Counted from the first letter of the stretch, positions 1 to 6,054 are shown. The stretch: DNA of 6,467 bases from Actinocrinis sp046724665 (GCA_046724665.1 JBKOWZ010000217.1:1-6467), one strand, 5' to 3'. Made by a program: numbers and translations. Notes: generated by a model not told the origin, from the sequence alone.

Positions 1-169
1 CCACCGCCTGGCGCGCGGCGCCCTCCATCGAGGCGGCGTGGTCGCCGGCGCGGGCCACCGCCGCCGCCAGCGCCGCGATCCGCTCGGCCGAGAAGACCGC
101 CTCCGGCGACCTGGCCGCGAACGCGCCGCGGTGCACTCCGAGTCCGACACCGCCAGCCACGGGGTCCAC
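1..169 (-). CDS. N-terminal part of an unrecognised protein (cut by the window edge)
   Basis: This is a minus-strand reading frame starting at GTG 169 and open to the window edge (56 codons). The product begins VDPVAGGVGLGVHRG, followed by an Ala-rich amphipathic stretch (about residues 16-56) that looks helical. A Shine-Dalgarno-like GGAGGCGAGG lies just upstream, with its nearer GAGG 7 nt from the GTG. An in-frame stop at 203-205 limits how far upstream the start can lie. The plus frame 3-173 shares the same third positions, so GC3 cannot separate the strands. For the stretch up to about 131 I counted about 81% GC at codon position 1 and 67% at position 2 on the minus strand. The plus frame gives the reverse, which is abnormal for coding DNA. 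GTG 160 and GTG 136 are alternative starts. I do not recognise the family and assign no function. It lies downstream of, and on the same strand as, the MarR-family gene. Confidence 0.6.
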   Translation of the reverse strand, partial: MDPVAGGVGLGVHRGAFAARSPEAVFSAERIAALAAAVARAGDHAASMEGAARQAV

Positions 170-193
170 CTGAGCGCCTCGCCTCCGCCCGAT

Positions 194-224
194 CGGGAAC
201 AGTCACGCGCAGTCAGTGTTCCCG
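194..224. promoter_or_regulatory. Perfect 8+8 bp inverted repeat, candidate operator
   Basis: CGGGAACA (194-201) and TGTTCCCG (217-224) are exact reverse complements separated by 15 bp. Arm centres are 23 bp apart, about two helical turns. Within and overlapping it is a direct repeat, CAGTCA at 200-205 and again at 210-215, one helical turn apart. The element sits 25-55 bp upstream of GTG 169, just ahead of the ribosome binding site, which suits binding of a dimeric repressor. It could also fold as an RNA hairpin with a 15-nt loop. The binding protein is unknown; the neighbouring MarR-family protein is one candidate. Confidence 0.45.
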
Positions 225-493
225 CGGCGCCGCCGGTCCAACCGACGCGCGCCGCGGGCCGCCGTACGCGCGGCCGTCCTCGGGCCGTATTCGTGATGAG
301 CGTCCCTGCGGGACTTCCCATCATCATCGCCCGAGCGGCGCCTGGCGAGAGGCGCTTTCGTTGGATCAGCGCGGAAAATTCGCGATCGCAGGTGAAGGGC
401 GTGCGGGGAACGCCCCCGCGGACGCGCGACCGCGCCGCGGATCGCCACGACTGGGGGACGGGCGATACGCGGCGCGGCTGGAAGGACTGCCCA

Positions 494-525
494 CACCGCC
501 CGGCGGATCACGGCCGCGGGCGGTG
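494..525 (-). terminator. GC-rich hairpin after the MarR gene, likely terminator
   Basis: CACCGCCC (494-501) pairs with GGGCGGTG (518-525). Inside, GCGG (503-506) pairs with CCGC (514-517), leaving one bulged G and a 7-nt loop, so the stem totals 12 bp. It begins 8 nt past the MarR stop codon in the direction of transcription. There is no U-tract, as is common for actinobacterial terminators. Confidence 0.6.
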
Positions 526-533
526 CGCGCGGA

Positions 534-1073
534 TCAGACCTCGGCGATGACCGTGCTGAGCCGCTCGAGCTTCTCGACGATCAGGTCGTACTCCTCGTCG
601 GTCAGCGTCTTGCGCACGTTGCGCTCCAGGCTGCGGATACGGCGCTTGGCCGTGTCGAAGGCCTCCTGCCCGAGCGGCGTCACCGTGGTGGTGATGACCC
701 GGCCCGCACCGGGATGCGAGGTGCGCGCGATGTAGCCCTTGCGCTCCAGCGCGGCGACCAGGCCGACCATCGCCTGCGGGGTGACCTGCACCGAGCGGGC
801 GAGCGTCGCGGAGGAGGCGCTCTTGAGGTGGATCAGCGCCTGAAGCACGCCGTACTGCGCCTCGGTCAGGTCCACTTCGTCGAGCACGCGGTCGATCTGC
901 CGGCCCAGCTCCCGGTTCGCCCGCGTCAACAGCCAGGAAAGGTACCCGTTGGCCGGCCGGTAGGACGCCTCCTGCGCCCGCACCTGCTCGGCCTCGGCGA
1001 CCGCCCTGGCGCGCCGCGCCGACCGACCGCCCGAGGTCGGTAACAGGGTGGTTTTCTTCGTCGCTGTACTCAT
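534..1073 (-). CDS. MarR-family winged helix-turn-helix transcriptional regulator
   Basis: This is a 179-residue cytoplasmic DNA-binding protein of the MarR family, whose members usually act as dimeric repressors released by small ligands or oxidation. Residues about 40-80 form the dimerisation and first DNA-binding helices (ANGYLSWLLTRANREL, then DLTEAQYGVLQALIHL). Residues 83-117 give the helix-turn-helix, with the recognition helix around VTPQAMVGLVAALERKGYI. Residues 118-139 form the wing, including the typical R-V-I-T-T-T-V-T-P-L-G turn. The C-terminal helices (140-179) complete the dimer interface. A basic, probably disordered extension of about 35 residues precedes the domain. The start at ATG 1073 is chosen because GAAGGGG lies 6 nt upstream; the frame is open to 1307 but shows no domain sequence there. 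The target and ligand cannot be read from the sequence. Autoregulation and control of the neighbouring genes are plausible inferences. Confidence 0.9.
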   Translation of the reverse strand: MSTATKKTTLLPTSGGRSARRARAVAEAEQVRAQEASYRPANGYLSWLLTRANRELGRQIDRVLDEVDLTEAQYGVLQALIHLKSASSATLARSVQVTPQAMVGLVAALERKGYIARTSHPGAGRVITTTVTPLGQEAFDTAKRRIRSLERNVRKTLTDEEYDLIVEKLERLSTVIAEV

Positions 1074-1235
1074 TACTGACCCCTTCGCATCCTGATGCGC
1101 TACTCCGGACGGCGTCGTCGCAGAGCATTTACGGCGCTGGGTGGCCGTCGCCCGGCGGGCCCCACCTGCTCCTACACCCCGCCTGTGCGGTACGGGGGCG
1201 AGCTTGGGATGACGCCATCGCTCACTCTCCAGGCC

Positions 1236-1264
1236 ATGATAAACCCGAATGGAGCAGCCAGGAA
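1236..1264 (-). promoter_or_regulatory. Possible promoter of the MarR gene
   Basis: On the minus strand TATCAT (1236-1241) matches the TATAAT -10 consensus at five of six bases. At 17-bp spacing the -35 position reads TTCCTG (1259-1264), a poor match. It would give a leader of about 155 nt. The region just upstream (about 1271-1292) is unusually A/T-rich for this window. Confidence 0.3.
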
Positions 1265-1282
1265 CCATAGTCAGAAAAAACA

Positions 1283-1292
1283 CTGATATCAG
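1283..1292. promoter_or_regulatory. Palindrome CTGATATCAG, candidate regulator site
   Basis: This perfect 10-bp palindrome lies in the A/T-rich part of the spacer, about 20 bp upstream of the suggested MarR -35 position. MarR-type operators are typically A/T-rich palindromes near their own promoters. A related sequence, sharing GATATCA-N-CG, is at 2545-2554 upstream of the epimerase gene. The assignment rests only on symmetry and location. Confidence 0.3.
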
Positions 1293-1340
1293 CGAGCATG
1301 AGATCAACCCACTGGACGAGACGGCCTGCGAGTTGTTACC

Positions 1341-1355
1341 CTGACGGGCCGTCAG
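1341..1355 (-). terminator. Inverted repeat after the epimerase gene, possible terminator
   Basis: CTGACGG-G-CCGTCAG is perfectly symmetric; as RNA it would form a 6-bp stem with a 3-nt loop. It starts 30 nt downstream of the epimerase stop codon. No U-tract follows. The stem is short, so a protein-binding palindrome is an alternative. Confidence 0.4.
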
Positions 1356-1385
1356 TTCGGGTCGCGCGCAGCCCGCGGATAAACC

Positions 1386-2402
1386 TCAACCCGCGTGAAT
1401 TCCCCACCGGTGGACAACCGCCACACCAGGCTCCAGACGGATCAGGTCCATGCCACTGTTGAAGGCGTCCGGCGGGCAGCTCATCGGCTCCACCGCGACG
1501 GCCGCCCGGTGCCATTCCCCGGCCAGCGGATCCGCGGTGAACACCTGGATCCAGTCGAGCCCGCGGTCCATCCACAGGGTGACGGCCGCGCCGCCCGGCT
1601 CGCTCAGCCGCACCCGGCAGATGCCGTCCAATTCCCGTTGCAGGCCGCCGAAAGCGGTGTCAAGCACGGTGCCGCCGAGTTGCCGCGGCGAGCGGAAGTC
1701 GTATCCGCTGCCGTCCACGTCCGCCAGGCCGACCGGGTTCATCCGCTCGTCGCACTGCACCCAGCGCTCGGTCGGCAGGTGCAGAAACCACTGGTCGGCG
1801 GCGCCGCGCGCGCTCTCGACGCCCGGCAGCAGATAGGGGTGCGCGGCATATCCGTACGGCGCCGCGGCGGCGCCGACATTGCGCGCGGTGACCTCGACTT
1901 CGAGCCCTGAGTCAGAAAGCGAATAGGCGGCGGTCAGGTCGAGCGTGTGCGGATATCCCGGATGCGGAAACAGCCGGTGGGTGAGCACGACCCGGTCCGC
2001 CGTGTGCTCCTCGGCCCGCCAGGAGGACCAGCGCACCAGGCCGTGGATGGCGTTGGCGCGGCTCGGCTCGCTCAGGTCGAGCTGCCGTTCCTCGCCGTCG
2101 AAGCGGTAACGGCCGTCGGCCACCCGGTTGGGCCACGGCGCGAGCAGCTGCCCGGCGCCGCCGTGCGCCGCCTCGTGCGCCCCATAAGCCAGAACGAGCG
2201 GCCGCGTGCCGCGCGTGCCGTCGTGGACCAGTTCGCGCAACCCCGCGCCGACCTCGGTGACCACGGCCCGGTATCCGCCCGCCTCGAGCGGGTACTGCCG
2301 CCCCGACGGCCCGGCCTGCGCGCCGTGCGCGTCGGCGGGGCCGAGCCCCGCGCCGATGCCGGCCGCCCCGGTCGAACCGGCCGTCGTCTTCGCTGCGTTC
2401 AT
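1386..2402 (-). CDS. Aldose 1-epimerase (mutarotase) family protein, YihR-like
   Basis: This 338-residue cytoplasmic enzyme is predicted to interconvert alpha and beta anomers of an aldose at C1. Residues 1-36 are an Ala/Gly-rich, probably unstructured extension; the beta-sandwich starts near residue 37. Family landmarks are PNR (91-93), NAIHG with His120, AHPYL with His188 (the presumed catalytic acid) and VAVEP with Glu305 (the presumed catalytic base), followed by the AF-x2-G-x-D-L-I-x-L-x-P-G segment. The motif NAIHGLVRW, in place of the classical GalM Asn-His-Gly-Gly pattern, fits the Escherichia coli YihR-like branch, whose sugar substrates are poorly defined. The start at ATG 2402 is supported by GGAAGAG 9 nt upstream; the frame extends to 2777 but shows no domain sequence there. 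It is divergent from the phosphatidyltransferase gene and precedes the MarR gene on the same strand. The substrate may be glucose, galactose or another sugar. Confidence 0.88.
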   Translation of the reverse strand: MNAAKTTAGSTGAAGIGAGLGPADAHGAQAGPSGRQYPLEAGGYRAVVTEVGAGLRELVHDGTRGTRPLVLAYGAHEAAHGGAGQLLAPWPNRVADGRYRFDGEERQLDLSEPSRANAIHGLVRWSSWRAEEHTADRVVLTHRLFPHPGYPHTLDLTAAYSLSDSGLEVEVTARNVGAAAAPYGYAAHPYLLPGVESARGAADQWFLHLPTERWVQCDERMNPVGLADVDGSGYDFRSPRQLGGTVLDTAFGGLQRELDGICRVRLSEPGGAAVTLWMDRGLDWIQVFTADPLAGEWHRAAVAVEPMSCPPDAFNSGMDLIRLEPGVAVVHRWGIHAG

Positions 2403-2733
2403 GAGCGAATACTCTTCCACATCGGGGGCGCGCCAAAACGACAGCCGCCCGCGGGCCACGCCAAGGGGGGAGAAGCGTGGGCGCGCGGACGGCTGTGCTC
2501 TGTGCTCGCGACCGCCGATGGACGTGTCATCTGCCGGCCGGTTCGATATCAACGCTACGACCCGTCCTGTCCGGCTGGAACCCCGTTGCGCGGGCTTTGG
2601 CACAAGCTTTGCCCGCACTTGGTGATCGCGCCCGCGCCCGCCGGGCCCCTTGCGGCGGCTGTGACGTGCGCCGACCTGCACGGCGCTGTGGCGGCGACAA
2701 CCTCTGGACTCCATTGCCTTAGACTCTGCTGCC
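2403..2733. other. Divergent intergenic region between the epimerase and phosphatidyltransferase genes
   Basis: This 331-bp spacer should carry promoters in both directions. On the right side a -10 box (2720-2725) sits immediately before the phosphatidyltransferase start. On the left, the epimerase ribosome binding site (GGAAGAG, minus strand) lies at 2412-2418, and minus-strand TTGATA with GATATC occurs near 2545-2554 without a good -10 box at the normal distance. A direct repeat GCTTTG-N6-GCTTTG is present near 2600-2615. Frames crossing the region look non-coding. Confidence 0.55.
2720..2725 (+). promoter_or_regulatory. -10 box (TAGACT) of a probable leaderless promoter
   Basis: TAGACT fits the actinobacterial TANNNT -10 pattern and ends 8 nt before ATG 2734, so transcription would begin at or within a few bases of the start codon. 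No Shine-Dalgarno sequence occurs between the box and the ATG. There is no good -35 hexamer at 17-18 bp; the nearest similarity, GCGACA at 2694-2699, is 20 bp away. Confidence 0.5.
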
Positions 2734-3327
2734 ATGACGGAGCCTGTGCCGGGCGACCAGCTCTGGACCATTCCCAACGCCCTCAGCGTGCTGCGACTGC
2801 TCGGCGTGCCGCTGTTCCTGTGGCTGATCCTCCAGCCGGTCTTCGACGGGCCGCACTACGACGGCTGGGCGCTGCTGCTGCTCGTGGTCAGCGGGGCCAC
2901 CGACTACCTCGACGGCAAGATCGCCCGCGCCTTCAACCAGGTCAGCCGGATCGGCCAGCTGCTCGACCCGGCGGCCGACCGGCTCTACATCCTGGCCACG
3001 CTGGTCGGCCTGGCGGCGCGTCAGATCATCCCGGTGTGGCTGGTCGTGCTGCTGGTCGGCCGTGACCTGCTGATGGGAATTCCGCTGGCGGTCCTCAAGC
3101 GGCACGGCTACGGCCCGCCGCCGGTGCATTTCCTCGGCAAGGCGGCGACGTTCAACCTGCTCTACGCATTCCCGCTGCTGCTACTCGGCGACGGAACCGG
3201 CACGCTGCACGACGTGGCCGGCGAGGTCGGCTGGGCCTTCGCCATCTGGGGCAGCGCGCTCTACTGGCTGGCCGCCGGCCTGTACGTGGTGCAGGTGCGG
3301 CGAGTTCTCGCCGTTCACGGAAAATGA
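2734..3327 (+). CDS. CDP-alcohol phosphatidyltransferase, probable eukaryotic-type cardiolipin synthase
   Basis: This 197-residue integral membrane enzyme carries the complete CDP-alcohol phosphatidyltransferase signature: D57-x2-D60-G61-x2-A64-R65-x8-G74-x3-D78-x3-D82, which binds metal and the CDP-linked substrate. Hydrophobic stretches at about 18-35, 44-54, 85-110, 138-152 and 164-187 fit the multi-helix membrane fold. Family members transfer a phosphatidyl group from CDP-diacylglycerol to an alcohol. The motif cannot separate phosphatidylglycerol-phosphate synthase from cardiolipin synthase. The opening WTIPNALSVLRLLGVPLFLW and the nucleotidyltransferase gene next door resemble, as I recall it, Streptomyces coelicolor SCO1389, reported as a cardiolipin synthase, and the mycobacterial Rv1822 (PgsA2) group. 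If so, it joins phosphatidylglycerol and CDP-diacylglycerol to give cardiolipin plus CMP. ATG 2734 is chosen because it opens directly onto the conserved N terminus. It probably begins a plus-strand unit with the next gene, 183 bp away. Confidence 0.85.
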   Translation: MTEPVPGDQLWTIPNALSVLRLLGVPLFLWLILQPVFDGPHYDGWALLLLVVSGATDYLDGKIARAFNQVSRIGQLLDPAADRLYILATLVGLAARQIIPVWLVVLLVGRDLLMGIPLAVLKRHGYGPPPVHFLGKAATFNLLYAFPLLLLGDGTGTLHDVAGEVGWAFAIWGSALYWLAAGLYVVQVRRVLAVHGK

Positions 3328-3341
3328 CGAGCAATGCCATA

Positions 3342-3358
3342 CGGCGCGTAGCACGCCG
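3342..3358 (+). terminator. Small stem-loop after the phosphatidyltransferase gene
   Basis: CGG and GCGT (3342-3349, with one bulged C) pair with ACGCCG (3353-3358) around a 3-nt loop, 14 nt after the stop codon. It is short and has no U-tract, so it may only attenuate readthrough into the nucleotidyltransferase gene, or may be chance. Confidence 0.2.
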
Positions 3359-3447
3359 CACAGCAGGTACAGCGTGCCGGTCCGCGTGATTTTGGCTACA
3401 TATCTCCCCTGATTAACCGAGTTCGTACGGGGAAGGGATGGGTGCGA

Positions 3448-3479
3448 CGGGGGCTGACCCCGCGCGCCCCTGTGCGCGC
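3448..3479 (+). promoter_or_regulatory. Two adjacent hairpins upstream of the nucleotidyltransferase gene
   Basis: CGGGG (3448-3452) pairs with CCCCG (3458-3462), and GCGCGC (3462-3467) pairs with GCGCGC (3474-3479), each across a 5-6 nt loop. They end 31 nt before ATG 3511. They could be a terminator for upstream transcription or structured leader RNA. They overlap the alternative start GTG 3442, so they would be partly coding if that start is used. Confidence 0.25.
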
Positions 3480-3510
3480 CTTGACAACCGGAATGAGGTT
3501 TGCACCGACC

Positions 3511-6006
3511 ATGAAAGCAGTCGTGATGGCCGGGGGTGAGGGCACGAGGCTGCGGCCGATGACCTCCTCGATGCCGAAGCCTCTGCTCCCGGTGGTGAAC
3601 CGCCCGATCATGGAGCACGTGCTCCGGCTGCTCAAGCGGCACGGGCTCACCGAAACGGTCGTCACCGTCCAGTTCCTCGCCTCGCTGGTGCGCAACTACT
3701 TCGGCGACGGCGAAGAACTCGGCATGAGCCTGTACTACGCCAACGAGGACACCCCTCTGGGCACCGCCGGATCGGTGAAGAACGCCGAGGCGCAGCTGGC
3801 CGGCGACAGCTTCCTGGTCATCTCCGGCGACGCGCTCACCGACATCGACCTCAGCGCCCTGATCGAGTACCACCGGGAGAAGAAGGCGCTGGTCACCGTG
3901 TGCCTGACCCGGGTGCCCGACCCGCTGGAGTTCGGCATCACCATCACCGCGGAGGACGGCCGGGTCGAGCGCTTCCTGGAGAAGCCCACCTGGGGCCAGG
4001 TCTTCTCGGACACCGTCAACACCGGCATCTACGTGATGGAGCCCGAGGTCCTCGGCTACATCAAGCCGGGCGAGCAGGTGGACTGGTCCGGCGACGTCTT
4101 CCCGCGGCTGCTGGCCGAGGGCAAGCCGGTCTACGGCTACGTCGCCGAGGGCTACTGGGAGGACGTCGGCACGCACGAGTCGTACATCAAGGCCCAGGCG
4201 GACGTGCTGACCGGGAAGGTCGCGGCCGAGATCGACGGCTTCGAGACCGCCCCCGGGGTCTGGGTCGCCGAGGGCGCCGAGATCGACCCCGCGGCCGTGC
4301 TCAAGGGCCCGTGCTACATCGGCGACTACTCGAAGGTGGAGGCCGGGGTCGAGATCCGCGAGCACACCGTCATCGGCTCCAACGTGGTCGTCAAGGCCGG
4401 GGCGTTCCTGCACCGCGCGGTGATCCACGGCAACGTCTACATCGGGCCGCAGACGAACCTGCGCGGCTGCGTCATCGGCAAGAACACCGACGTGATGCGC
4501 GCCGCCCGGATCGAGGACGGCGTGGTCGTCGGCGACGAGTGCCTGCTCGAGGAGGAGTCGATCCTCGCCGCCGGGGTGCGCATCTACCCGTTCAAGACGG
4601 TAGAGGCCGGCGCGGTGGTCAACACCGACGTGATCTGGGAGCAGCGCAGCCAGCGCTCGCTGTTCGGCCCGCGCGGGGTCTCCGGCGTGGTCAACGTCGA
4701 GATCACCCCGGAACTCGCGGTCCGGCTCGCCAGCGCGTACGCCACCACGCTGAAGAAGGGCGCGACGGTCACGGCCGCGCGCGACGGCTCCCGCGCCGCG
4801 CGTGCGCTCAAGCGTGCCGTCATCGCGGCGCTGACCTCCAGCGCGCTGAACGTGCGCGACCTGGAGTGCGTGCCGATGCCGGTGGCCCGGTTGCAGACCG
4901 CGCGCGGCACCGTCGGCGGCGTGGCCATCCGCACCACCCCGGGCGTGCCCGACTCGGTCGAGATCGCCTTCCTCGACTCCACCGGCGCCGACCTCTCGCC
5001 CGCCGGGCAGCGCAAGCTCGACCGGGTGTTCTCGCGCGCCGAGTTCCGCCGGGCCTTCCCCGGCGAGATCGGCGACCTGAACACCCCGTCCCGGATCTTC
5101 GAGAGCTATGTCCAGGAGCTGATGAGCCGGGTCGATGTGTCCGGCGTGGCCGAGTCGGGGCTGAAGGTGGTGGTGGACTCCGGCGGCGGCTCGGCCGGCC
5201 TGGTGCTGCCCGCGCTGCTCGGCCGGATCGGCGTGGACGCCTTCACCGTCAACCTCGGCATGGACGAGGCGCACCCGACCGAGTCGCCCGCGGAGCAGGC
5301 CGCCGCGCTGCGCCGGCTCGGCGAGCTGGTCTCCTCGGCCCGCGCCGCGCTCGGCGTGCGGTTCGACCCGGTCGGCGAGCGGATCTGGCTGGTGGACGAG
5401 ACCGGCGCGCGCATCGATGACGAACGGGCGCTGCTGGTGCTGATGGACCTGGTCGCGGCCGAGCGGCAGGCCGGCACGATCGCGCTGCCGGTGACCACGA
5501 CGCGGGTGGCCGAGCGGGTCACCGCCTTCCACAAGGTCCGCGTCGAGTGGGTCTCCACCGCGCCCGACGAGCTGACCAGGGTCGCCGCCAGCCCCGGTGT
5601 GGTTTTCGGCGGGGACGGACGCGGCGGCTTCGTGATCCCCGAGTTCCACGCCTCGCTCGACGGCATCGCCGCGTTCGCGCGTCTGCTCGGCCTGCTCGCC
5701 CGCACGCACTTGACGTTGTCCCAGGCCGATGCGCGCATCCCGCGCGCGTACGTGCGCAGGATGGACGTACCGACGCCGTGGGCCGCGAAGGGAATGGTCA
5801 TGCGCACGGTCGTCGAGGCTGCGCAGGACCGTCATCTCGACACGACCGACGGCGTACGCATCGTGGAGTCGGACGGCCGGTGGACGCTCGTCCTGCCGGA
5901 CCCGGCGGAGGCGGTAACACACCTGTGGGCCGAAGGCCCCGACCCCGAGTCCGCCGACGAGCTGCTCGGGCTGTGGGCGGCCGTCGTGGAGCAGGCGGGC
6001 GCTTGA
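3511..6006 (+). CDS. Sugar-1-phosphate nucleotidyltransferase (GDP-mannose pyrophosphorylase-like) fused to a degenerate phosphomannomutase-like domain
   Basis: This is an 831-residue cytoplasmic protein. Residues 1-235 are a nucleotidyltransferase with an intact active site: GG-E-GTRLRP (8-16) and MPKPLLPV (21-28) for nucleotide binding, GTAGS (84-88), SGD with metal ligand Asp107, FLEKP with Lys158 for the sugar phosphate, NTG (170-172), DWSGD with Asp195, and WEDVGT (216-221). It probably makes GDP-mannose from GTP and mannose-1-phosphate, or a similar NDP-hexose. Residues about 246-375 are a left-handed beta-helix of hexapeptide repeats. Residues about 385-831 align with phosphomannomutase/phosphoglucomutase, but every catalytic loop is altered: P477 for the phosphoserine, F618-R624 for the DGDADR loop, G700-F707 for the sugar loop and L795-A801 for RPSGTEP. 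Mutase activity is therefore unlikely. Architecture and length match, as I recall, Streptomyces SCO1388. ATG 3511 opens directly on the conserved N terminus, with a weak TGAGG about 12 nt upstream; GTG 3442, with a better ribosome binding site, would add 23 residues. Confidence 0.9.
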   Translation: MKAVVMAGGEGTRLRPMTSSMPKPLLPVVNRPIMEHVLRLLKRHGLTETVVTVQFLASLVRNYFGDGEELGMSLYYANEDTPLGTAGSVKNAEAQLAGDSFLVISGDALTDIDLSALIEYHREKKALVTVCLTRVPDPLEFGITITAEDGRVERFLEKPTWGQVFSDTVNTGIYVMEPEVLGYIKPGEQVDWSGDVFPRLLAEGKPVYGYVAEGYWEDVGTHESYIKAQADVLTGKVAAEIDGFETAPGVWVAEGAEIDPAAVLKGPCYIGDYSKVEAGVEIREHTVIGSNVVVKAGAFLHRAVIHGNVYIGPQTNLRGCVIGKNTDVMRAARIEDGVVVGDECLLEEESILAAGVRIYPFKTVEAGAVVNTDVIWEQRSQRSLFGPRGVSGVVNVEITPELAVRLASAYATTLKKGATVTAARDGSRAARALKRAVIAALTSSALNVRDLECVPMPVARLQTARGTVGGVAIRTTPGVPDSVEIAFLDSTGADLSPAGQRKLDRVFSRAEFRRAFPGEIGDLNTPSRIFESYVQELMSRVDVSGVAESGLKVVVDSGGGSAGLVLPALLGRIGVDAFTVNLGMDEAHPTESPAEQAAALRRLGELVSSARAALGVRFDPVGERIWLVDETGARIDDERALLVLMDLVAAERQAGTIALPVTTTRVAERVTAFHKVRVEWVSTAPDELTRVAASPGVVFGGDGRGGFVIPEFHASLDGIAAFARLLGLLARTHLTLSQADARIPRAYVRRMDVPTPWAAKGMVMRTVVEAAQDRHLDTTDGVRIVESDGRWTLVLPDPAEAVTHLWAEGPDPESADELLGLWAAVVEQAGA

Positions 6007-6007
6007 C

Positions 6008-6029
6008 ACAGGCGTGAAACAGGCGCGAA
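6008..6029 (+). repeat. Two tandem 11-mers after the nucleotidyltransferase stop codon
   Basis: ACAGGCGTGAA is followed directly by ACAGGCGCGAA, one mismatch in 11. The pair fills the gap between the stop codon and the hairpin at 6031. No function is evident; slippage duplication is likely. Confidence 0.6.
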
Positions 6030-6030
6030 A

Positions 6031-6054
6031 GGCCCGGCGCATCCGCGCCGGGCC
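6031..6054 (+). terminator. Strong intrinsic-type terminator hairpin
   Basis: GGCCCGGCGC pairs perfectly with GCGCCGGGCC around an ATCC loop: a 10-bp, all G-C stem starting 24 nt after the nucleotidyltransferase stop. It lacks a U-tract, as many actinobacterial terminators do. It separates the nucleotidyltransferase unit from gcvH. Confidence 0.8.

Larger units (their letters stand above)
170..533. other. Intergenic region between the MarR gene and the unknown left-end gene
   Basis: These 364 bases hold no convincing gene: the open frames crossing them give Arg/Pro-rich translations without coding-like base periodicity. They contain the hairpin after the MarR gene (494-525) and the inverted repeat before the left-end gene (194-224). 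Smaller GC-rich stem-loops occur at 302-314 (GTCCC/GGGAC), 338-355 (GCGCCT/AGGCGC) and 403-419 (GCGGGG/CCCCGC). I found no clear -35/-10 pair for the left-end gene, although its promoter must lie here if it is transcribed independently. Confidence 0.6.

Noticed and set aside
3..173. Plus-strand open frame that could be the end of an upstream gene
   Set aside because: Its second codon positions are richer in GC than its first, the reverse of real genes. The minus-strand reading has normal composition and a ribosome binding site.
338..359. Hairpin GCGCCT/AGGCGC followed by TTT, a possible plus-strand terminator
   Set aside because: No plus-strand gene precedes it, the stem is only 6 bp and the T-run is three bases, so chance in GC-rich DNA is likely.
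1074..1307. Upstream extension of the MarR reading frame
   Set aside because: It lacks domain similarity and has irregular third-position composition; ATG 1073 is preceded by a strong GAAGGGG.
2403..2777. Upstream extension of the epimerase reading frame
   Set aside because: The extra sequence shows no domain, would overlap the start of the divergent phosphatidyltransferase gene, and ATG 2402 has a good ribosome binding site.
1947..3065. Long plus-strand frame across the epimerase gene, spacer and phosphatidyltransferase gene
   Set aside because: It overlaps two well-supported genes in other frames and gives an Arg/Pro/Ala-rich translation with no recognisable domain.
3481..3486. Perfect TTGACA as a -35 box before the nucleotidyltransferase gene
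   Set aside because: At 16-19 bp downstream there is only GC-rich sequence (around ACCGACC) with no TANNNT, and the start site would fall inside the coding region.
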